DNA from: Pseudomonas resinovorans NBRC 106553
GTDB taxonomy: Bacteria; Pseudomonadota; Gammaproteobacteria; Pseudomonadales; Pseudomonadaceae
Assembly: GCF_000412695.1 (NCBI RefSeq)
Contig: NC_021499.1
Location: 1,116,001 to 1,180,000, forward strand
Length of the DNA: 64,000 bases
Direction of reading: 5' to 3'
Position 1 is the first letter of the stretch. Each line of letters starts with the position of its first letter. Made by a program: the position numbers and the translations under genes. The notes under the pieces were generated by a model, which was not told the DNA's origin, ran no database searches, and worked only from the letters and a program-made list of their open reading frames with translations. This document shows positions 10,348 to 18,918 of this stretch, in pieces.

Positions 10348-11442
10348 ATGACCCCCCTCGAGCGCTACCAGGCCGATCTCAAACGGCCGGAATTCTTTCA
10401 CGACGCCGCACAGGAAAACGCCGTTCGCCACCTGCAACGGCTGTATGACGACCTGATCGCCGACGACCGCAGCAAACCCGGCCTGCTGGGCAGCCTGTTC
10501 GGCAAGAAGCGCCAGGACCCCGTCAGGGGCCTGTACTTCTGGGGCGGCGTGGGTCGCGGCAAGACCTACCTGGTGGATACCTTCTACGACGCGCTGCCGT
10601 TCAAGCAGAAGATGCGTACCCACTTCCACCGCTTCATGAAGCGCGTCCACGAGGAGATGAAGACCCTCAAGGGCGAGAAGAACCCGCTGACCATCATCGG
10701 CAAGCGTTTCGCCGGCGAGGCGCGGGTGATCTGCTTCGATGAGTTCTTCGTCTCCGACATCACCGACGCGATGATCCTGGCCACGCTGCTGGACGAGCTG
10801 TTCAAGAACGGCGTCAGCCTTGTGGCGACCTCCAACATCGTGCCCGACGGCCTCTACAAGGATGGCCTGCAGCGCGCGCGCTTCCTGCCGGCGATCGCCT
10901 TGCTCAAGGAGCACACCGAGATCGTCAACGTCGACAGTGGCGTGGACTATCGCTTGCGTGCCCTGGAGCAGGCCGAGCTGTTCCACTTCCCGCTGGATGC
11001 CGAAGCCGAGGCCAGCCTGAGCCGCAGCTTCAAGAGCCTGCTGCCGGATTGCACCATGGCCCAGGAAGGCGAGGCGCTGATGGTGGAAAATCGCGAGATC
11101 CGCGCCGTGCGCGTCTGCGAAGACGTGGCCTGGTTCGAGTTCCGCGAGCTCTGCGACGGGCCGCGCAGCCAGAACGACTACATCGAACTGGGCAAGATCT
11201 TCCACGCGGTGATCCTCGCCAACGTCGAGCAGATGGGCGTGGCGAAGGACGACATGGCGCGGCGCTTTATCAACCTGGTGGACGAATTCTACGACCGCAA
11301 CGTGAAGCTGATCATCTCGGCGGAAGTGGAGTTGAAGGACCTCTATACCGGCGGTCGCCTGAACTTCGAGTTCCAGCGCACCCTGAGCCGCCTGCTGGAA
11401 ATGCAGTCCCACGAGTTCCTTTCGCGGCCGCACAAGCCCTGA
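10348..11442 (+). CDS. zapE: Cell division protein ZapE (AFG1-like ATPase)
   Basis: A 364-residue AAA-like ATPase. Walker A is GGVGRGKTYLVDTFYDALP, followed by the family-specific FHRFMKRVHEEM, Walker B VICFDEFFVSDITDAMIL and sensor LVATSNIVPDGLYKDGLQRARFLP. ZapE associates with the Z-ring and destabilises FtsZ polymers in an ATP-dependent way in E. coli. The ATG at 10348 matches the family N-terminus MTPLERYQ. The frame stays open upstream through the inverted repeat, but that part is not conserved coding sequence. No strong ribosome-binding site precedes the ATG, so translation may depend on leader structure. Confidence 0.92.
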   Translation: MTPLERYQADLKRPEFFHDAAQENAVRHLQRLYDDLIADDRSKPGLLGSLFGKKRQDPVRGLYFWGGVGRGKTYLVDTFYDALPFKQKMRTHFHRFMKRVHEEMKTLKGEKNPLTIIGKRFAGEARVICFDEFFVSDITDAMILATLLDELFKNGVSLVATSNIVPDGLYKDGLQRARFLPAIALLKEHTEIVNVDSGVDYRLRALEQAELFHFPLDAEAEASLSRSFKSLLPDCTMAQEGEALMVENREIRAVRVCEDVAWFEFRELCDGPRSQNDYIELGKIFHAVILANVEQMGVAKDDMARRFINLVDEFYDRNVKLIISAEVELKDLYTGGRLNFEFQRTLSRLLEMQSHEFLSRPHKP

Positions 11443-11454
11443 GGAACGCGCAAG

Positions 11455-11483
11455 AAAAAAGGCTGCCCGAGGGCAGCCTTTTT
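11455..11483 (+). terminator. Terminator between zapE and the AraC regulator
   Basis: GGCTGCCC (11461-11468) and GGGCAGCC (11471-11478) with a 2-base loop, flanked by six A and five T. Bidirectional between convergent genes. Confidence 0.9.
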
Positions 11484-11505
11484 CATTTGCGCGGATCGGC
11501 GAGGG

Positions 11506-12504
11506 TCATTCGCCCTTCTGCTGGTACTGGCGCCGGTACTGGTTGGGTGAGAGCTGGGTGTGCTGGCGAAACAGCCGGGCGAAGAAACTGGCGTCGTCGT
11601 AACCCACTTCGTAACTGATGGTCTTGATGCTCTTGCGGGTGCCGGAGAGCAGGCCCTTGGCCGTCTCGATGCGCAAGCGTTGCAGGTAGTGCAGGGGCTT
11701 GTCCCCCGTGGCGGCCTGGAAGCGGCGCATGAAGTTGCGGATGCTCATGCCGTGGTCCCGGGCCACGTCCTCGAAGCGGAACTTGTCGGCGAAGTGTTCT
11801 TCGAGCCAGTGCTGGATCTGCAGGATGGTCATGTCCTGGTGCAGCTTCTGGCCGCCAAAGCCGATGCGCCCCGGGGCATAGCTGCGCTGCACCTCGTAGA
11901 GGATGTCGCGGGCCACCGCCTGGGCGATGCTGGCGCCGCAGAAGCGCTCGATCAGGTAGATGTATAGATCGCAGGCCGACGTGACGCCGCCGGCGCAGTA
12001 CAGGTTGTCGGCGTCGGAGAGGTGCTTCTCCTGGTTCAGCAGGACCTTGGGGAAACGTTCGGCGAATTCGCCGAAGAAGCGCCAGTAGGTGGTCGCCTCC
12101 TTGCCGTCCAGCAGGCCGGCCTGGGCCATCCAGAACACCCCGGTGGCTTCGCCGCAGATGGCGCTGCCGGCGGCGTGGCGTTCGCGTAGCCAGGTGCAGA
12201 CTTGTGGATAACGGGCGAGCAGGGCGTCGAAGTCGCCCCAGAAGGTGGGGATGACGATGATGTCCGCGTGGTCCAGTGGCCCGTCCACCGGGATCTGGAC
12301 GTCGCTGAAACTGCGTGCCGGCAGGCCATCCGGACTGACCAGGCGGGTCTGGAAGGCGGGCGTGAGGCCCTTACCCTGCAGCTTGCCGAAGCGCAGGCTG
12401 GCCATGTGGAAGAAGTCTTTGGCCTGCATGAGGGTTGAGGCGAAAACGCCGTCGACGGCGAGGATGCTGACCTGTCGAAGGTTAGGGGACTGCATGTTGC
12501 TCAT
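11506..12504 (-). CDS. GlxA-family AraC transcriptional regulator
   Basis: A 332-residue protein. The N-terminal DJ-1/PfpI-like domain (about 10-190) includes ICGEATGVFWMAQAGLLDGK, where the 'nucleophile elbow' has Gly-Glu-Ala, and LYCAGGVTSACDLYIYLIE. The C-terminal AraC DNA-binding domain has two helix-turn-helix motifs, ending in ISYEVGYDDASFFARLFRQ. GlxA-type regulators often sense amines or quaternary-amine catabolites; the ligand here is unknown. It is divergent from an acyl-CoA dehydrogenase gene (150 bases between starts), which is the most likely target. The same pairing exists in P. aeruginosa from memory. Confidence 0.88.
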   Translation of the reverse strand: MSNMQSPNLRQVSILAVDGVFASTLMQAKDFFHMASLRFGKLQGKGLTPAFQTRLVSPDGLPARSFSDVQIPVDGPLDHADIIVIPTFWGDFDALLARYPQVCTWLRERHAAGSAICGEATGVFWMAQAGLLDGKEATTYWRFFGEFAERFPKVLLNQEKHLSDADNLYCAGGVTSACDLYIYLIERFCGASIAQAVARDILYEVQRSYAPGRIGFGGQKLHQDMTILQIQHWLEEHFADKFRFEDVARDHGMSIRNFMRRFQAATGDKPLHYLQRLRIETAKGLLSGTRKSIKTISYEVGYDDASFFARLFRQHTQLSPNQYRRQYQQKGE

Positions 12505-12654
12505 GGTGTTGTTCTTATTAGGGGAAAGCGGTCATTCTGCGGCTGGATCGTCTTATTTTTTGTCCTAAGTGTCCAGTGTGGCGGGGCAGGGGACTGGCCT
12601 AGAGTCGGTGGCCTGCGTTTCCATACCTCCTCAGTGTCCCTTCAAGGTGATGCC

Positions 12655-13794
12655 ATGATTCCAAGAACCCTGTTCAGCTCCGACCACGAACTCTTCCGCG
12701 ACAGCGTGCGCAAGTTCCTCGAACAGGAAGCGGTGCCCTACCACCACCAGTGGGAAAAGGACGGCCACATCGACCGTGCCCTGTGGAACAAGGCGGGTGA
12801 GGCCGGCATGCTCTGCTCGCATATCCCGGAGGCCTATGGCGGCATGGGGGCCGATTTCCTCTACAGCGCGGTGGTGATCGAGGAGATCGGTCGCCTGGGC
12901 CTGACCGGCATCGGCTTCTCCCTGCACTCCGACATCGTCGCGCCCTACATCCTTCATTACGGCTCCGAGGAGCTCAAGCTCAAGTACCTGCCGAAGCTGG
13001 TCAGCGGCGAGATGGTGACCGCCATCGCCATGACCGAGCCCGGCGCCGGCTCCGACCTGCAGGGGGTGAAGACCACGGCGGTGCTGGACGGCGACGAGTA
13101 CGTCATCAACGGTTCCAAGACCTTCATCACCAACGGCTTCCTCGCCGACCTGGTGATAGTGGTGGCCAAGACCGATCCGAAGGCCGGCGCCAAGGGCACC
13201 AGCCTGTTCCTGGTGGAGGCGGGTACGCCGGGCTTCGCCAAGGGCAAGCGCCTGGAAAAGGTCGGCATGAAGGCCCAGGACACCTCGGAGCTGTTCTTCC
13301 AGGATGTCCGTGTACCCAAGGCGAACCTGCTGGGGCAGGCCGGCATGGGCTTCGCCTACCTGATGCAGGAGCTGCCCCAGGAGCGCCTGACCGTGGGCAT
13401 CGGCGCCCTGGCCTCGGCCGAGGCGGCACTCAACTGGACCCTGGACTACACCCGCGAGCGCAAGGCCTTCGGCAAGTCCGTCGCCGAGTTCCAGAACACC
13501 CGTTTCAAGCTGGCGGAGATGGCCACCGAGATCCAGGTCGGGCGGGTCTTCGTCGATCGCTGCATGGAGCTGCACCTGGCCGGCAAGCTGGATGTGCCCA
13601 CCGCGGCGATGCTCAAGTACTGGGGTACCGACCTGCAGTGCAAGGTGCTGGACGAGTGCGTGCAGCTGCACGGTGGCTACGGCTTCATGTGGGAGTACGC
13701 CGTGGCGCGCGCCTGGGCCGACGCACGGGTCCAGCGGATCTACGCCGGCACCAACGAGATCATGAAGGAGATCATCGCCCGCGCGCTGGTCTGA
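12655..13794 (+). CDS. Acyl-CoA dehydrogenase
   Basis: A 379-residue FAD flavoprotein that introduces a trans-2 double bond into an acyl-CoA. Signatures are MTEPGAGSDLQGVKT, NGSKTFITNG and LHGGYGFMWEYAVARAWADARVQRIYAGTNEIMKEI. The position that carries the catalytic Glu in short/medium-chain enzymes reads YAGT (Ala), while ELPQERL carries a Glu at the long-chain/isovaleryl type position. So the enzyme is probably of that subclass. The start at 12655 follows an AAGGTGATGCC leader; the earlier in-frame ATG at 12634 gives a 7-residue non-conserved extension. The acyl chain length cannot be read from sequence. Confidence 0.9.
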   Translation: MIPRTLFSSDHELFRDSVRKFLEQEAVPYHHQWEKDGHIDRALWNKAGEAGMLCSHIPEAYGGMGADFLYSAVVIEEIGRLGLTGIGFSLHSDIVAPYILHYGSEELKLKYLPKLVSGEMVTAIAMTEPGAGSDLQGVKTTAVLDGDEYVINGSKTFITNGFLADLVIVVAKTDPKAGAKGTSLFLVEAGTPGFAKGKRLEKVGMKAQDTSELFFQDVRVPKANLLGQAGMGFAYLMQELPQERLTVGIGALASAEAALNWTLDYTRERKAFGKSVAEFQNTRFKLAEMATEIQVGRVFVDRCMELHLAGKLDVPTAAMLKYWGTDLQCKVLDECVQLHGGYGFMWEYAVARAWADARVQRIYAGTNEIMKEIIARALV

Positions 13795-13810
13795 TCGGCG
13801 ACTGATAGCG

Positions 13811-13834
13811 GAAGCCCGGCGATTGCCGGGCTTC
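13811..13834 (+). terminator. Hairpin between convergent acyl-CoA dehydrogenase and aldo/keto reductase
   Basis: A perfect 10-bp stem GAAGCCCGGC / GCCGGGCTTC with GATT loop. The following sequence TGTGCTTC is only weakly T-rich. Confidence 0.65.
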
Positions 13835-13840
13835 TGTGCT

Positions 13841-14878
13841 TCAGGGAGCGGGGTTGGGCTGGTCCTTGTGGATGGCGGCGATGGCCTCCAGTACTTCGGG
13901 GGACAGCACGAGTTCGCTGCTGCCCAGGTTTTCTTCGAGCTGTTCGAGCGAGGTGGCGCCGATGATGTTGCTGGTCACGAAGGGCTGTGCCGTGACGAAG
14001 GCCAGGGCCATCTGCGCGGGCGACAGTTCGTGTTCACGGGCCAGCTTCACGTAGCGCGAGCAGGCGGACTGGGTCTGCGGATTGGTGTAGCGGGTAAAGC
14101 GGCTGAACAGAGTGATCCGCGCGTTGGCCGGGCGGGCGCCGCCCTCGTATTTGCCCGAAAGCATGCCGAAGGCCATCGGCGAGTACGCCAGCAGGCCGCA
14201 TTGCTCGCGGATGGCCACCTCGGCCAGGCCCACCTCGAAGCTGCGATTGAGTAGGTTGTAGGGGTTCTGGATGGAGACGGCGCGGGGCAGGCCGAGCTGG
14301 TCGGCCAGTTGCAGGAACTTCATGGTGCCCCAGGGCGTTTCGTTGGACAGGCCGATATGACGGATCTTGCCGGCCTTGACCTGTTCCCCGAGGACTTCGA
14401 GGGTTTCCTGCAGCGGCGTGAAGTCTTCGTCCTTGTGCGCGTAGCCCAGCTGGCCGAAGAAGTTGGTGCTGCGTTCGGGCCAGTGCAGCTGGTAGAGGTC
14501 GACCCAGTCCGTGCGCAGGCGCTTGAGGCTGGCATCCAGGGCCGCGGTGATGTGCTCGCGGTTGTGCTTCAGGTTACCGCCACGGATGTGGCTGATGCCG
14601 TTGCCAGGGCCCGCCACCTTGCTGGCCAGGACCCAGTCGGCTCGGTCCCCGCGCTTGGCGAACCAGTTGCCGATGATGGTTTCGGTGGCGCTGTAGGTCT
14701 CCGCGCGCGGTGGAACGGGGTACATCTCCGCCGTATCCATGAAGTTGATGCCGTAGGCTTTGGCGCGCTCGATCTGGGCGAAAGCCTCCGCTTCGGAGTT
14801 CTGCTCGCCCCAGGTCATGGTGCCGAGATACAGGCTGCTGACCTTGAGGTCGGTGCGGCCGAGTTGGCGGTATTCCAT
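13841..14878 (-). CDS. Aldo/keto reductase (Tas-like)
   Basis: A 345-residue NADPH-dependent TIM-barrel reductase. The catalytic tetrad residues are visible: Asp/Tyr in FMDTAEMYPVPP, Lys in VLASKVAGPG, and His in LYQLHWPER. The C-terminal NADP site shows IIGATSLEQLEENL. It most closely resembles E. coli Tas, a reductase of unclear physiological substrate that can suppress a tyrosine auxotroph. It ends in PNPAP just before the hairpin shared with the dehydrogenase. Upstream is the divergent rplM gene. Confidence 0.9.
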   Translation of the reverse strand: MEYRQLGRTDLKVSSLYLGTMTWGEQNSEAEAFAQIERAKAYGINFMDTAEMYPVPPRAETYSATETIIGNWFAKRGDRADWVLASKVAGPGNGISHIRGGNLKHNREHITAALDASLKRLRTDWVDLYQLHWPERSTNFFGQLGYAHKDEDFTPLQETLEVLGEQVKAGKIRHIGLSNETPWGTMKFLQLADQLGLPRAVSIQNPYNLLNRSFEVGLAEVAIREQCGLLAYSPMAFGMLSGKYEGGARPANARITLFSRFTRYTNPQTQSACSRYVKLAREHELSPAQMALAFVTAQPFVTSNIIGATSLEQLEENLGSSELVLSPEVLEAIAAIHKDQPNPAP

Positions 14879-14964
14879 TGCTGCCTCCAGCTTTCTCGTA
14901 AAAGGTGCATGAAATCAGGTTGATATTTTTCCTGCAATCGGCATAATTCCGCGGCTTTCTTTGC

Positions 14965-15008
14965 GGGGATGCCTAGCCTGCGGAGAAGGAAGGTGGGGAT
15001 GCCTAGCC
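14965..15008. repeat. Two 14-bp direct repeats upstream of the aldo/keto reductase
   Basis: GGGGATGCCTAGCC occurs at 14965-14978 and again at 14995-15008, exactly 30 bp apart (about three helical turns). They lie between the divergent reductase and rplM genes. This could be a regulator site or a small duplication. The remainder of 14879-15082 shows nothing else I can name. Confidence 0.55.
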
Positions 15009-15082
15009 CGCCGAACAAACCATGCCGTAGCGGACGCGCTGACCCGAGCCCCCGATAGCGTCTGTTTCCGGCTGACCTGACC

Positions 15083-15111
15083 TTGTCAGGAAGCGCACTA
15101 TTCAGTAAGAT
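15083..15111 (+). promoter_or_regulatory. Sigma-70 promoter of rplM-rpsI
   Basis: TTGTCA (15083-15088), 17-base spacer, TAAGAT (15106-15111). Transcription would start near 15118, about 35 bases before rplM. The -35 is embedded in the small palindrome CTGACCTTGTCAG. Confidence 0.7.
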
Positions 15112-15152
15112 CCGCCGTCTAATTTTCAGGGCGGCCCCTGAGGCTATAGCGA

Positions 15153-15581
15153 ATGAAGACTTTTACTGCAAAACCGGAAACTGTTAAGCGCGACTGGTAC
15201 GTCGTCGACGCTGCAGGTCAGACCCTGGGTCGTCTGGCCACCGAAATTGCCAGCCGTCTGCGCGGCAAGCACAAGCCGGAATACACCCCTCACGTTGACA
15301 CCGGCGACTACATCGTCGTGATCAATGCCGAGCAGGTACGTGTTACCGGTGCCAAGACCACCGACAAGATGTACTACTCTCACTCCGGCTTCCCGGGTGG
15401 CATCAAGGAGATCAACTTCGAGAAGCTGATCGCCAAGGCCCCTGAGCGCGTGATCGAGACCGCGGTGAAAGGCATGCTGCCGAAGAACCCGCTGGGCCGC
15501 GACATGTATCGCAAGCTGAAGGTGTACAAGGGTGCTGTTCACCCGCACACCGCTCAGCAGCCCCAAGAACTGAAGATTTAA
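15153..15581 (+). CDS. rplM: 50S ribosomal protein L13
   Basis: A 142-residue ribosomal protein of the large subunit, an early assembly protein. The N-terminus [20 protein letters not shown] and the motifs [27 protein letters not shown] and [20 protein letters not shown] match bacterial L13 over its full usual length. It is followed 14 bases later by rpsI, the universal bacterial pairing. Confidence 0.98.
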   Translation: MKTFTAKPETVKRDWYVVDAAGQTLGRLATEIASRLRGKHKPEYTPHVDTGDYIVVINAEQVRVTGAKTTDKMYYSHSGFPGGIKEINFEKLIAKAPERVIETAVKGMLPKNPLGRDMYRKLKVYKGAVHPHTAQQPQELKI

Positions 15582-15595
15582 CGGGATAGTTCATT

Positions 15596-15988
15596 ATGTC
15601 GGCGACTCAAAACTACGGCACCGGCCGTCGTAAGACTGCTACCGCGCGCGTCTTCCTGCGTCCGGGTACTGGCAAGATCTCCATCAACAATCGCACCCTG
15701 GATACCTTCTTCGGTCGCGAAACCGCTCGCATGGTCGTGCGTCAGCCGCTGGAGCTGACCGAGACCACCGAGAAGTTCGATATCTACGTTACCGTCGTTG
15801 GCGGTGGTGTAAGCGGTCAAGCCGGTGCAATCCGCCACGGCATCACCCGCGCTCTGATCGAATACGACGAGACCCTGCGCAGCCCGCTGCGTAAGGCCGG
15901 CTACGTAACTCGCGACGCTCGCGAAGTTGAACGTAAGAAAGTCGGTCTGCGTAAAGCGCGTAAGCGTCCGCAGTACTCCAAGCGTTAA
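15596..15988 (+). CDS. rpsI: 30S ribosomal protein S9
   Basis: A 130-residue small-subunit protein. The C-terminal tail [12 protein letters not shown] is the basic extension that reaches into the P site and contacts tRNA; the final residues SKR are conserved. N-terminal [18 protein letters not shown] is also typical. It is the second gene of the rplM operon and ends at a clear terminator. Confidence 0.98.
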   Translation: MSATQNYGTGRRKTATARVFLRPGTGKISINNRTLDTFFGRETARMVVRQPLELTETTEKFDIYVTVVGGGVSGQAGAIRHGITRALIEYDETLRSPLRKAGYVTRDAREVERKKVGLRKARKRPQYSKR

Positions 15989-16006
15989 TTCGACGCTTGC
16001 AAAAAG

Positions 16007-16038
16007 CGCCCAGCCTCTTCGGAGCTGGGCGTTTTTTT
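16007..16038 (+). terminator. Terminator of rplM-rpsI
   Basis: CGCCCAGC (16007-16014) with GCTGGGCG (16024-16031), a 9-base loop and seven T. Confidence 0.92.
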
Positions 16039-16057
16039 ATGCGCGAGAATTTCGTCC

Positions 16058-16076
16058 CTGCGACAGCTTGTCGCAG
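16058..16076. repeat. Perfect 8-bp inverted repeat upstream of petA promoter
   Basis: CTGCGACA (16058-16065) and TGTCGCAG (16069-16076) with a 3-base spacer, 55 bases before the petA -35. It could be an operator or remnant hairpin; no regulator is identified. Confidence 0.45.
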
Positions 16077-16130
16077 AGTCAAAACCCCCGTCATTCAAGG
16101 CTTTCGGGCTATTTGTATCCGGCTATTACC

Positions 16131-16159
16131 TTGTCAGGAAAGGGGGTTTTCTTTACCAT
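16131..16159 (+). promoter_or_regulatory. Sigma-70 promoter of petABC
   Basis: TTGTCA (16131-16136), 17-base spacer, TACCAT (16154-16159). The 13 bases ACCTTGTCAGGAA around the -35 are identical to those around the rplM -35. Confidence 0.6.
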
Positions 16160-16242
16160 TTGGCGAATTTTTTGCGCGGCTCGATTTTTTTACTTAGTAG
16201 AGGCCTGAACAACAGGCCACAAAGCTGATGGGAGACGACTGA

Positions 16243-16836
16243 ATGAGCAATGACGGCGTGAATGCAGGCCGGCGTCGCTTCCTCGTAGCGGCCACGTCTG
16301 TGGTTGGTGCTGCGGGAGCGGTGGGGGCTGCGGTCCCGTTCGTGGGGTCATGGCTGCCCAGTGCCAAGGCCAAGGCCGCGGGTGCACCGGTCAAGGTGAA
16401 TATAGGCAAGGTCGAAGCCGGCCAGCAGATCGTCGCCGAGTGGCGCGGTCAGCCTGTGTTCATCGTGCGTCGGACCGAAGAGATCCTTGCCAATATCGGC
16501 AAGATCCACGACCGCATGGCGGACCCCGAGTCCAAGGCGTCGGTGCAACCGACCTACGTGGACCCGGTTACCCGTTCGATCAAGCCGGAAATCCTGGTGC
16601 TGGTCGGTATCTGCACCCACCTGGGCTGCTCGCCGTCCTTCCGTCCGGAAGTCGCCCCGGCAGACCTGGGTGCCGAGTGGGTCGGCGGCTACTTCTGCCC
16701 CTGCCACGGTTCTCGCTATGACCTCGCAGGTCGTGTCTACAAGGCGCAGCCGGCGCCTCTGAACCTGCCGGTTCCGCCTTACTCGTACGAGTCGGATGAC
16801 GTCATCATCGTCGGTGTGGACCAGGAGAAGGCATGA
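16243..16836 (+). CDS. petA: Ubiquinol-cytochrome c reductase iron-sulfur (Rieske) subunit
   Basis: A 197-residue subunit of the bc1 complex. The N-terminus carries a Tat-type signal (GRRRFLVAATS) with an uncleaved hydrophobic anchor. The 2Fe-2S cluster ligands lie in CTHLGC and CPCHGS, each with one Cys and one His ligand plus the disulfide Cys. It transfers electrons from ubiquinol to cytochrome c1 on the periplasmic side. The stop overlaps the petB start (ATGATGA), indicating coupled translation. Confidence 0.97.
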   Translation: MSNDGVNAGRRRFLVAATSVVGAAGAVGAAVPFVGSWLPSAKAKAAGAPVKVNIGKVEAGQQIVAEWRGQPVFIVRRTEEILANIGKIHDRMADPESKASVQPTYVDPVTRSIKPEILVLVGICTHLGCSPSFRPEVAPADLGAEWVGGYFCPCHGSRYDLAGRVYKAQPAPLNLPVPPYSYESDDVIIVGVDQEKA

Positions 16837-18047
16837 TGAGCAAATTCATGGAATGGGTCGATGCGCGCTTCCCCGCGACCAAGATGTGGGAAGACCATCT
16901 GAGCAAGTACTACGCTCCGAAGAACTTCAACTTCTTCTACTTCTTCGGCTCGCTGGCACTGCTGATGCTGGTAAACCAGATCCTCACCGGTCTCTGGCTG
17001 ACCATGAGCTTCACTCCGTCCGCCGAGGAAGCCTTCGCGTCCGTCGAGTACATCATGCGCGACGTGGAGTACGGCTGGATCATCCGCTACCTGCACTCCA
17101 CCGGTGCATCGGCGTTCTTCATCGTTGTCTACATGCACATGTTCCGCGGCCTGCTCTACGGCTCCTACCAGAAGCCCCGTGAGCTGGTGTGGATCTTCGG
17201 CATGCTGATCTACCTCGCCCTGATGGCCGAGGCCTTCATGGGCTACCTGCTGCCCTGGGGCCAGATGTCCTACTGGGGTGCCCAGGTGATCATCTCGCTG
17301 TTCGGTGCGATTCCGGTGGTCGGCGATGACCTGACCCAGTGGATCCGTGGTGACTACCTGATTTCCGGCATCACCCTGAACCGCTTCTTCGCCCTGCACG
17401 TGATCGCCCTGCCGATCGTGATCATCGGCCTGGTCGTGCTGCACATCCTGGCGCTGCACGAAGTGGGTTCGAACAACCCCGACGGCGTGGACATCAAGAA
17501 ACTGAAGGACGAGAACGGCGTTCCGCTGGACGGTATCGCGTTCCACCCCTACTACTCCGTGAAAGACATCGTCGGCGTAGTGGTGTTCCTCTTCGTGTTC
17601 TGCTTCGTGGTGTTCTTCTTCCCGGAGATGGGCGGTTACTTCCTCGAGAAGCCCAACTTCGAGCAGGCCAACCCGTTCAAGACGCCTGAGCACATCGCGC
17701 CGGTGTGGTACTTCACCCCCTTCTACGCGATCCTCCGTGCGGTGCCGGACAAGCTGGCGGGCGTTATCGCCATGGGCGCGGCAATCGCCATCCTGTTCGT
17801 CCTGCCGTGGCTGGACCGCAGCCCGGTGAAGTCCATGCGCTACAAGGGCTGGCTGAGCCGCATCTGGCTGGTGGTGTTCTGCGTATCCTTCATCATCCTT
17901 GGCATTCTCGGCGTTCTGGCGCCGACCCCGGGCCGTACCCTGCTGTCGCAGGTGTGCACCATCCTGTACTTCGCGTACTTCATCCTGATGCCGTTCTACA
18001 CAAGGATGGAAAAAACCAAACCGGTACCGGAAAGGGTGACAGGCTGA
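16833..18047 (+). CDS. petB: Ubiquinol-cytochrome c reductase cytochrome b
   Basis: A 404-residue membrane subunit with about eight transmembrane helices and both heme b groups. Heme-ligand histidines fall in YLHSTGASAFFIVVYMHMFRG and LHVIALPIVIIGLVVLHIL. The quinol-oxidation motif reads PVWY rather than the PEWY of mitochondria. Two consecutive ATG codons (16833, 16836) can start the protein; I give the first. Overlaps petA by 4 bases and petC by one base. Confidence 0.97.
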   Translation: MMSKFMEWVDARFPATKMWEDHLSKYYAPKNFNFFYFFGSLALLMLVNQILTGLWLTMSFTPSAEEAFASVEYIMRDVEYGWIIRYLHSTGASAFFIVVYMHMFRGLLYGSYQKPRELVWIFGMLIYLALMAEAFMGYLLPWGQMSYWGAQVIISLFGAIPVVGDDLTQWIRGDYLISGITLNRFFALHVIALPIVIIGLVVLHILALHEVGSNNPDGVDIKKLKDENGVPLDGIAFHPYYSVKDIVGVVVFLFVFCFVVFFFPEMGGYFLEKPNFEQANPFKTPEHIAPVWYFTPFYAILRAVPDKLAGVIAMGAAIAILFVLPWLDRSPVKSMRYKGWLSRIWLVVFCVSFIILGILGVLAPTPGRTLLSQVCTILYFAYFILMPFYTRMEKTKPVPERVTG

Positions 18048-18829
18048 TGAAAAAGCTATTTGCTGCATTTGTTTTCGCTGCGCTGCCGGCTCTGACCTTT
18101 GCTGCTGGTGGTCATGATGTACATCTGGACAAGGTCGACATCGACCTGACCGACAAGGCCGCCATGCAGGACGGCGCGCGTACCTTCGCGAACTACTGCA
18201 TGGGCTGCCACAGTGCCAAGTTCCAACGCTACGAACGCGTCGGCAAGGACCTGGGTATTCCTGAAGACCTGATGCTGAAGAACCTGGTCCTCACTGGCGC
18301 CAAGATCGGCGACCACATGAAGATCGGCATGCAGCCCCAGGACGCCAAGGTATGGTTCGGCGCTGCGCCGCCGGACCTGACCCTGGTTGCCCGCGTGCGT
18401 GGTACCGACTGGCTGTACAGCTACCTGCGTTCCTTCTACGAAGATCCTGCGCGTCCGTGGGGCGTGAACAACAAGGTCTTCCCGAACGTCGGCATGCCGA
18501 ACGTCCTGGTCAACCTGCAAGGTCGCCAGGTCATCGGTTGCAAGCAGGTACAAGTGGTTGAGGGCGGCAAGAAGCAGTTCGACCCGCTGACCGGCGCTCC
18601 GATCACCCACGAAGCTTGCGACCAGCTGACTGTGGTGCCGAAGACCGGCAAGCTGACCGAAGCCGAGTTCGACGAGAAGATCCAGAACCTGGTGACCTTC
18701 CTGGCCTACTCCGCCAACCCGGTCAAGCTGGAAAGCCAGCGCATCGGTACCTTCGTGCTGCTGTACCTGGCGTTCTTCTTCGTGTTCGCCTACCTGCTCA
18801 AGCGTGAGTACTGGAAGGACGTCCACTGA
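18047..18829 (+). CDS. petC: Cytochrome c1
   Basis: A 260-residue periplasmic heme protein held by a C-terminal membrane helix (FVLLYLAFFFVFAYLLKREYW). A Sec signal peptide (MKKLFAAFVFAALPALTFAA) precedes the single CMGCH heme c site. The distal Met ligand is probably in the NVGMPNVLVNL region. Accepts electrons from the Rieske protein and passes them to soluble cytochrome c. The start codon overlaps the petB stop in TGATG. Confidence 0.97.
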   Translation: MKKLFAAFVFAALPALTFAAGGHDVHLDKVDIDLTDKAAMQDGARTFANYCMGCHSAKFQRYERVGKDLGIPEDLMLKNLVLTGAKIGDHMKIGMQPQDAKVWFGAAPPDLTLVARVRGTDWLYSYLRSFYEDPARPWGVNNKVFPNVGMPNVLVNLQGRQVIGCKQVQVVEGGKKQFDPLTGAPITHEACDQLTVVPKTGKLTEAEFDEKIQNLVTFLAYSANPVKLESQRIGTFVLLYLAFFFVFAYLLKREYWKDVH

Positions 18830-18853
18830 TACACTGCTGCACTCTTGTACCAA

Positions 18854-18885
18854 GCGCGCGCCCTACTAGGGCGCGCGCGTCTTTC
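18854..18885 (+). terminator. Terminator after petC
   Basis: A perfect 11-bp stem GCGCGCGCCCT / AGGGCGCGCGC with ACT loop, then GTCTTTCT. A very stable stem with a weak T run. Confidence 0.7.
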
Positions 18886-18918
18886 TGCCCCTGAATAATC
18901 CAAAGCGAGGAGGGCGCA

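Noticed and set aside
14815..15018. Small minus-strand frame with a repeated LGIP motif before the aldo/keto reductase
   Set aside because: The protein repeat simply mirrors the DNA direct repeat, and the frame overlaps the start of the reductase gene; no ribosome-binding site or homology.
17705..18829. A 374-codon version of cytochrome c1
   Set aside because: The signal peptide MKKLFAAFVF begins at 18047; the earlier part overlaps petB in another frame.
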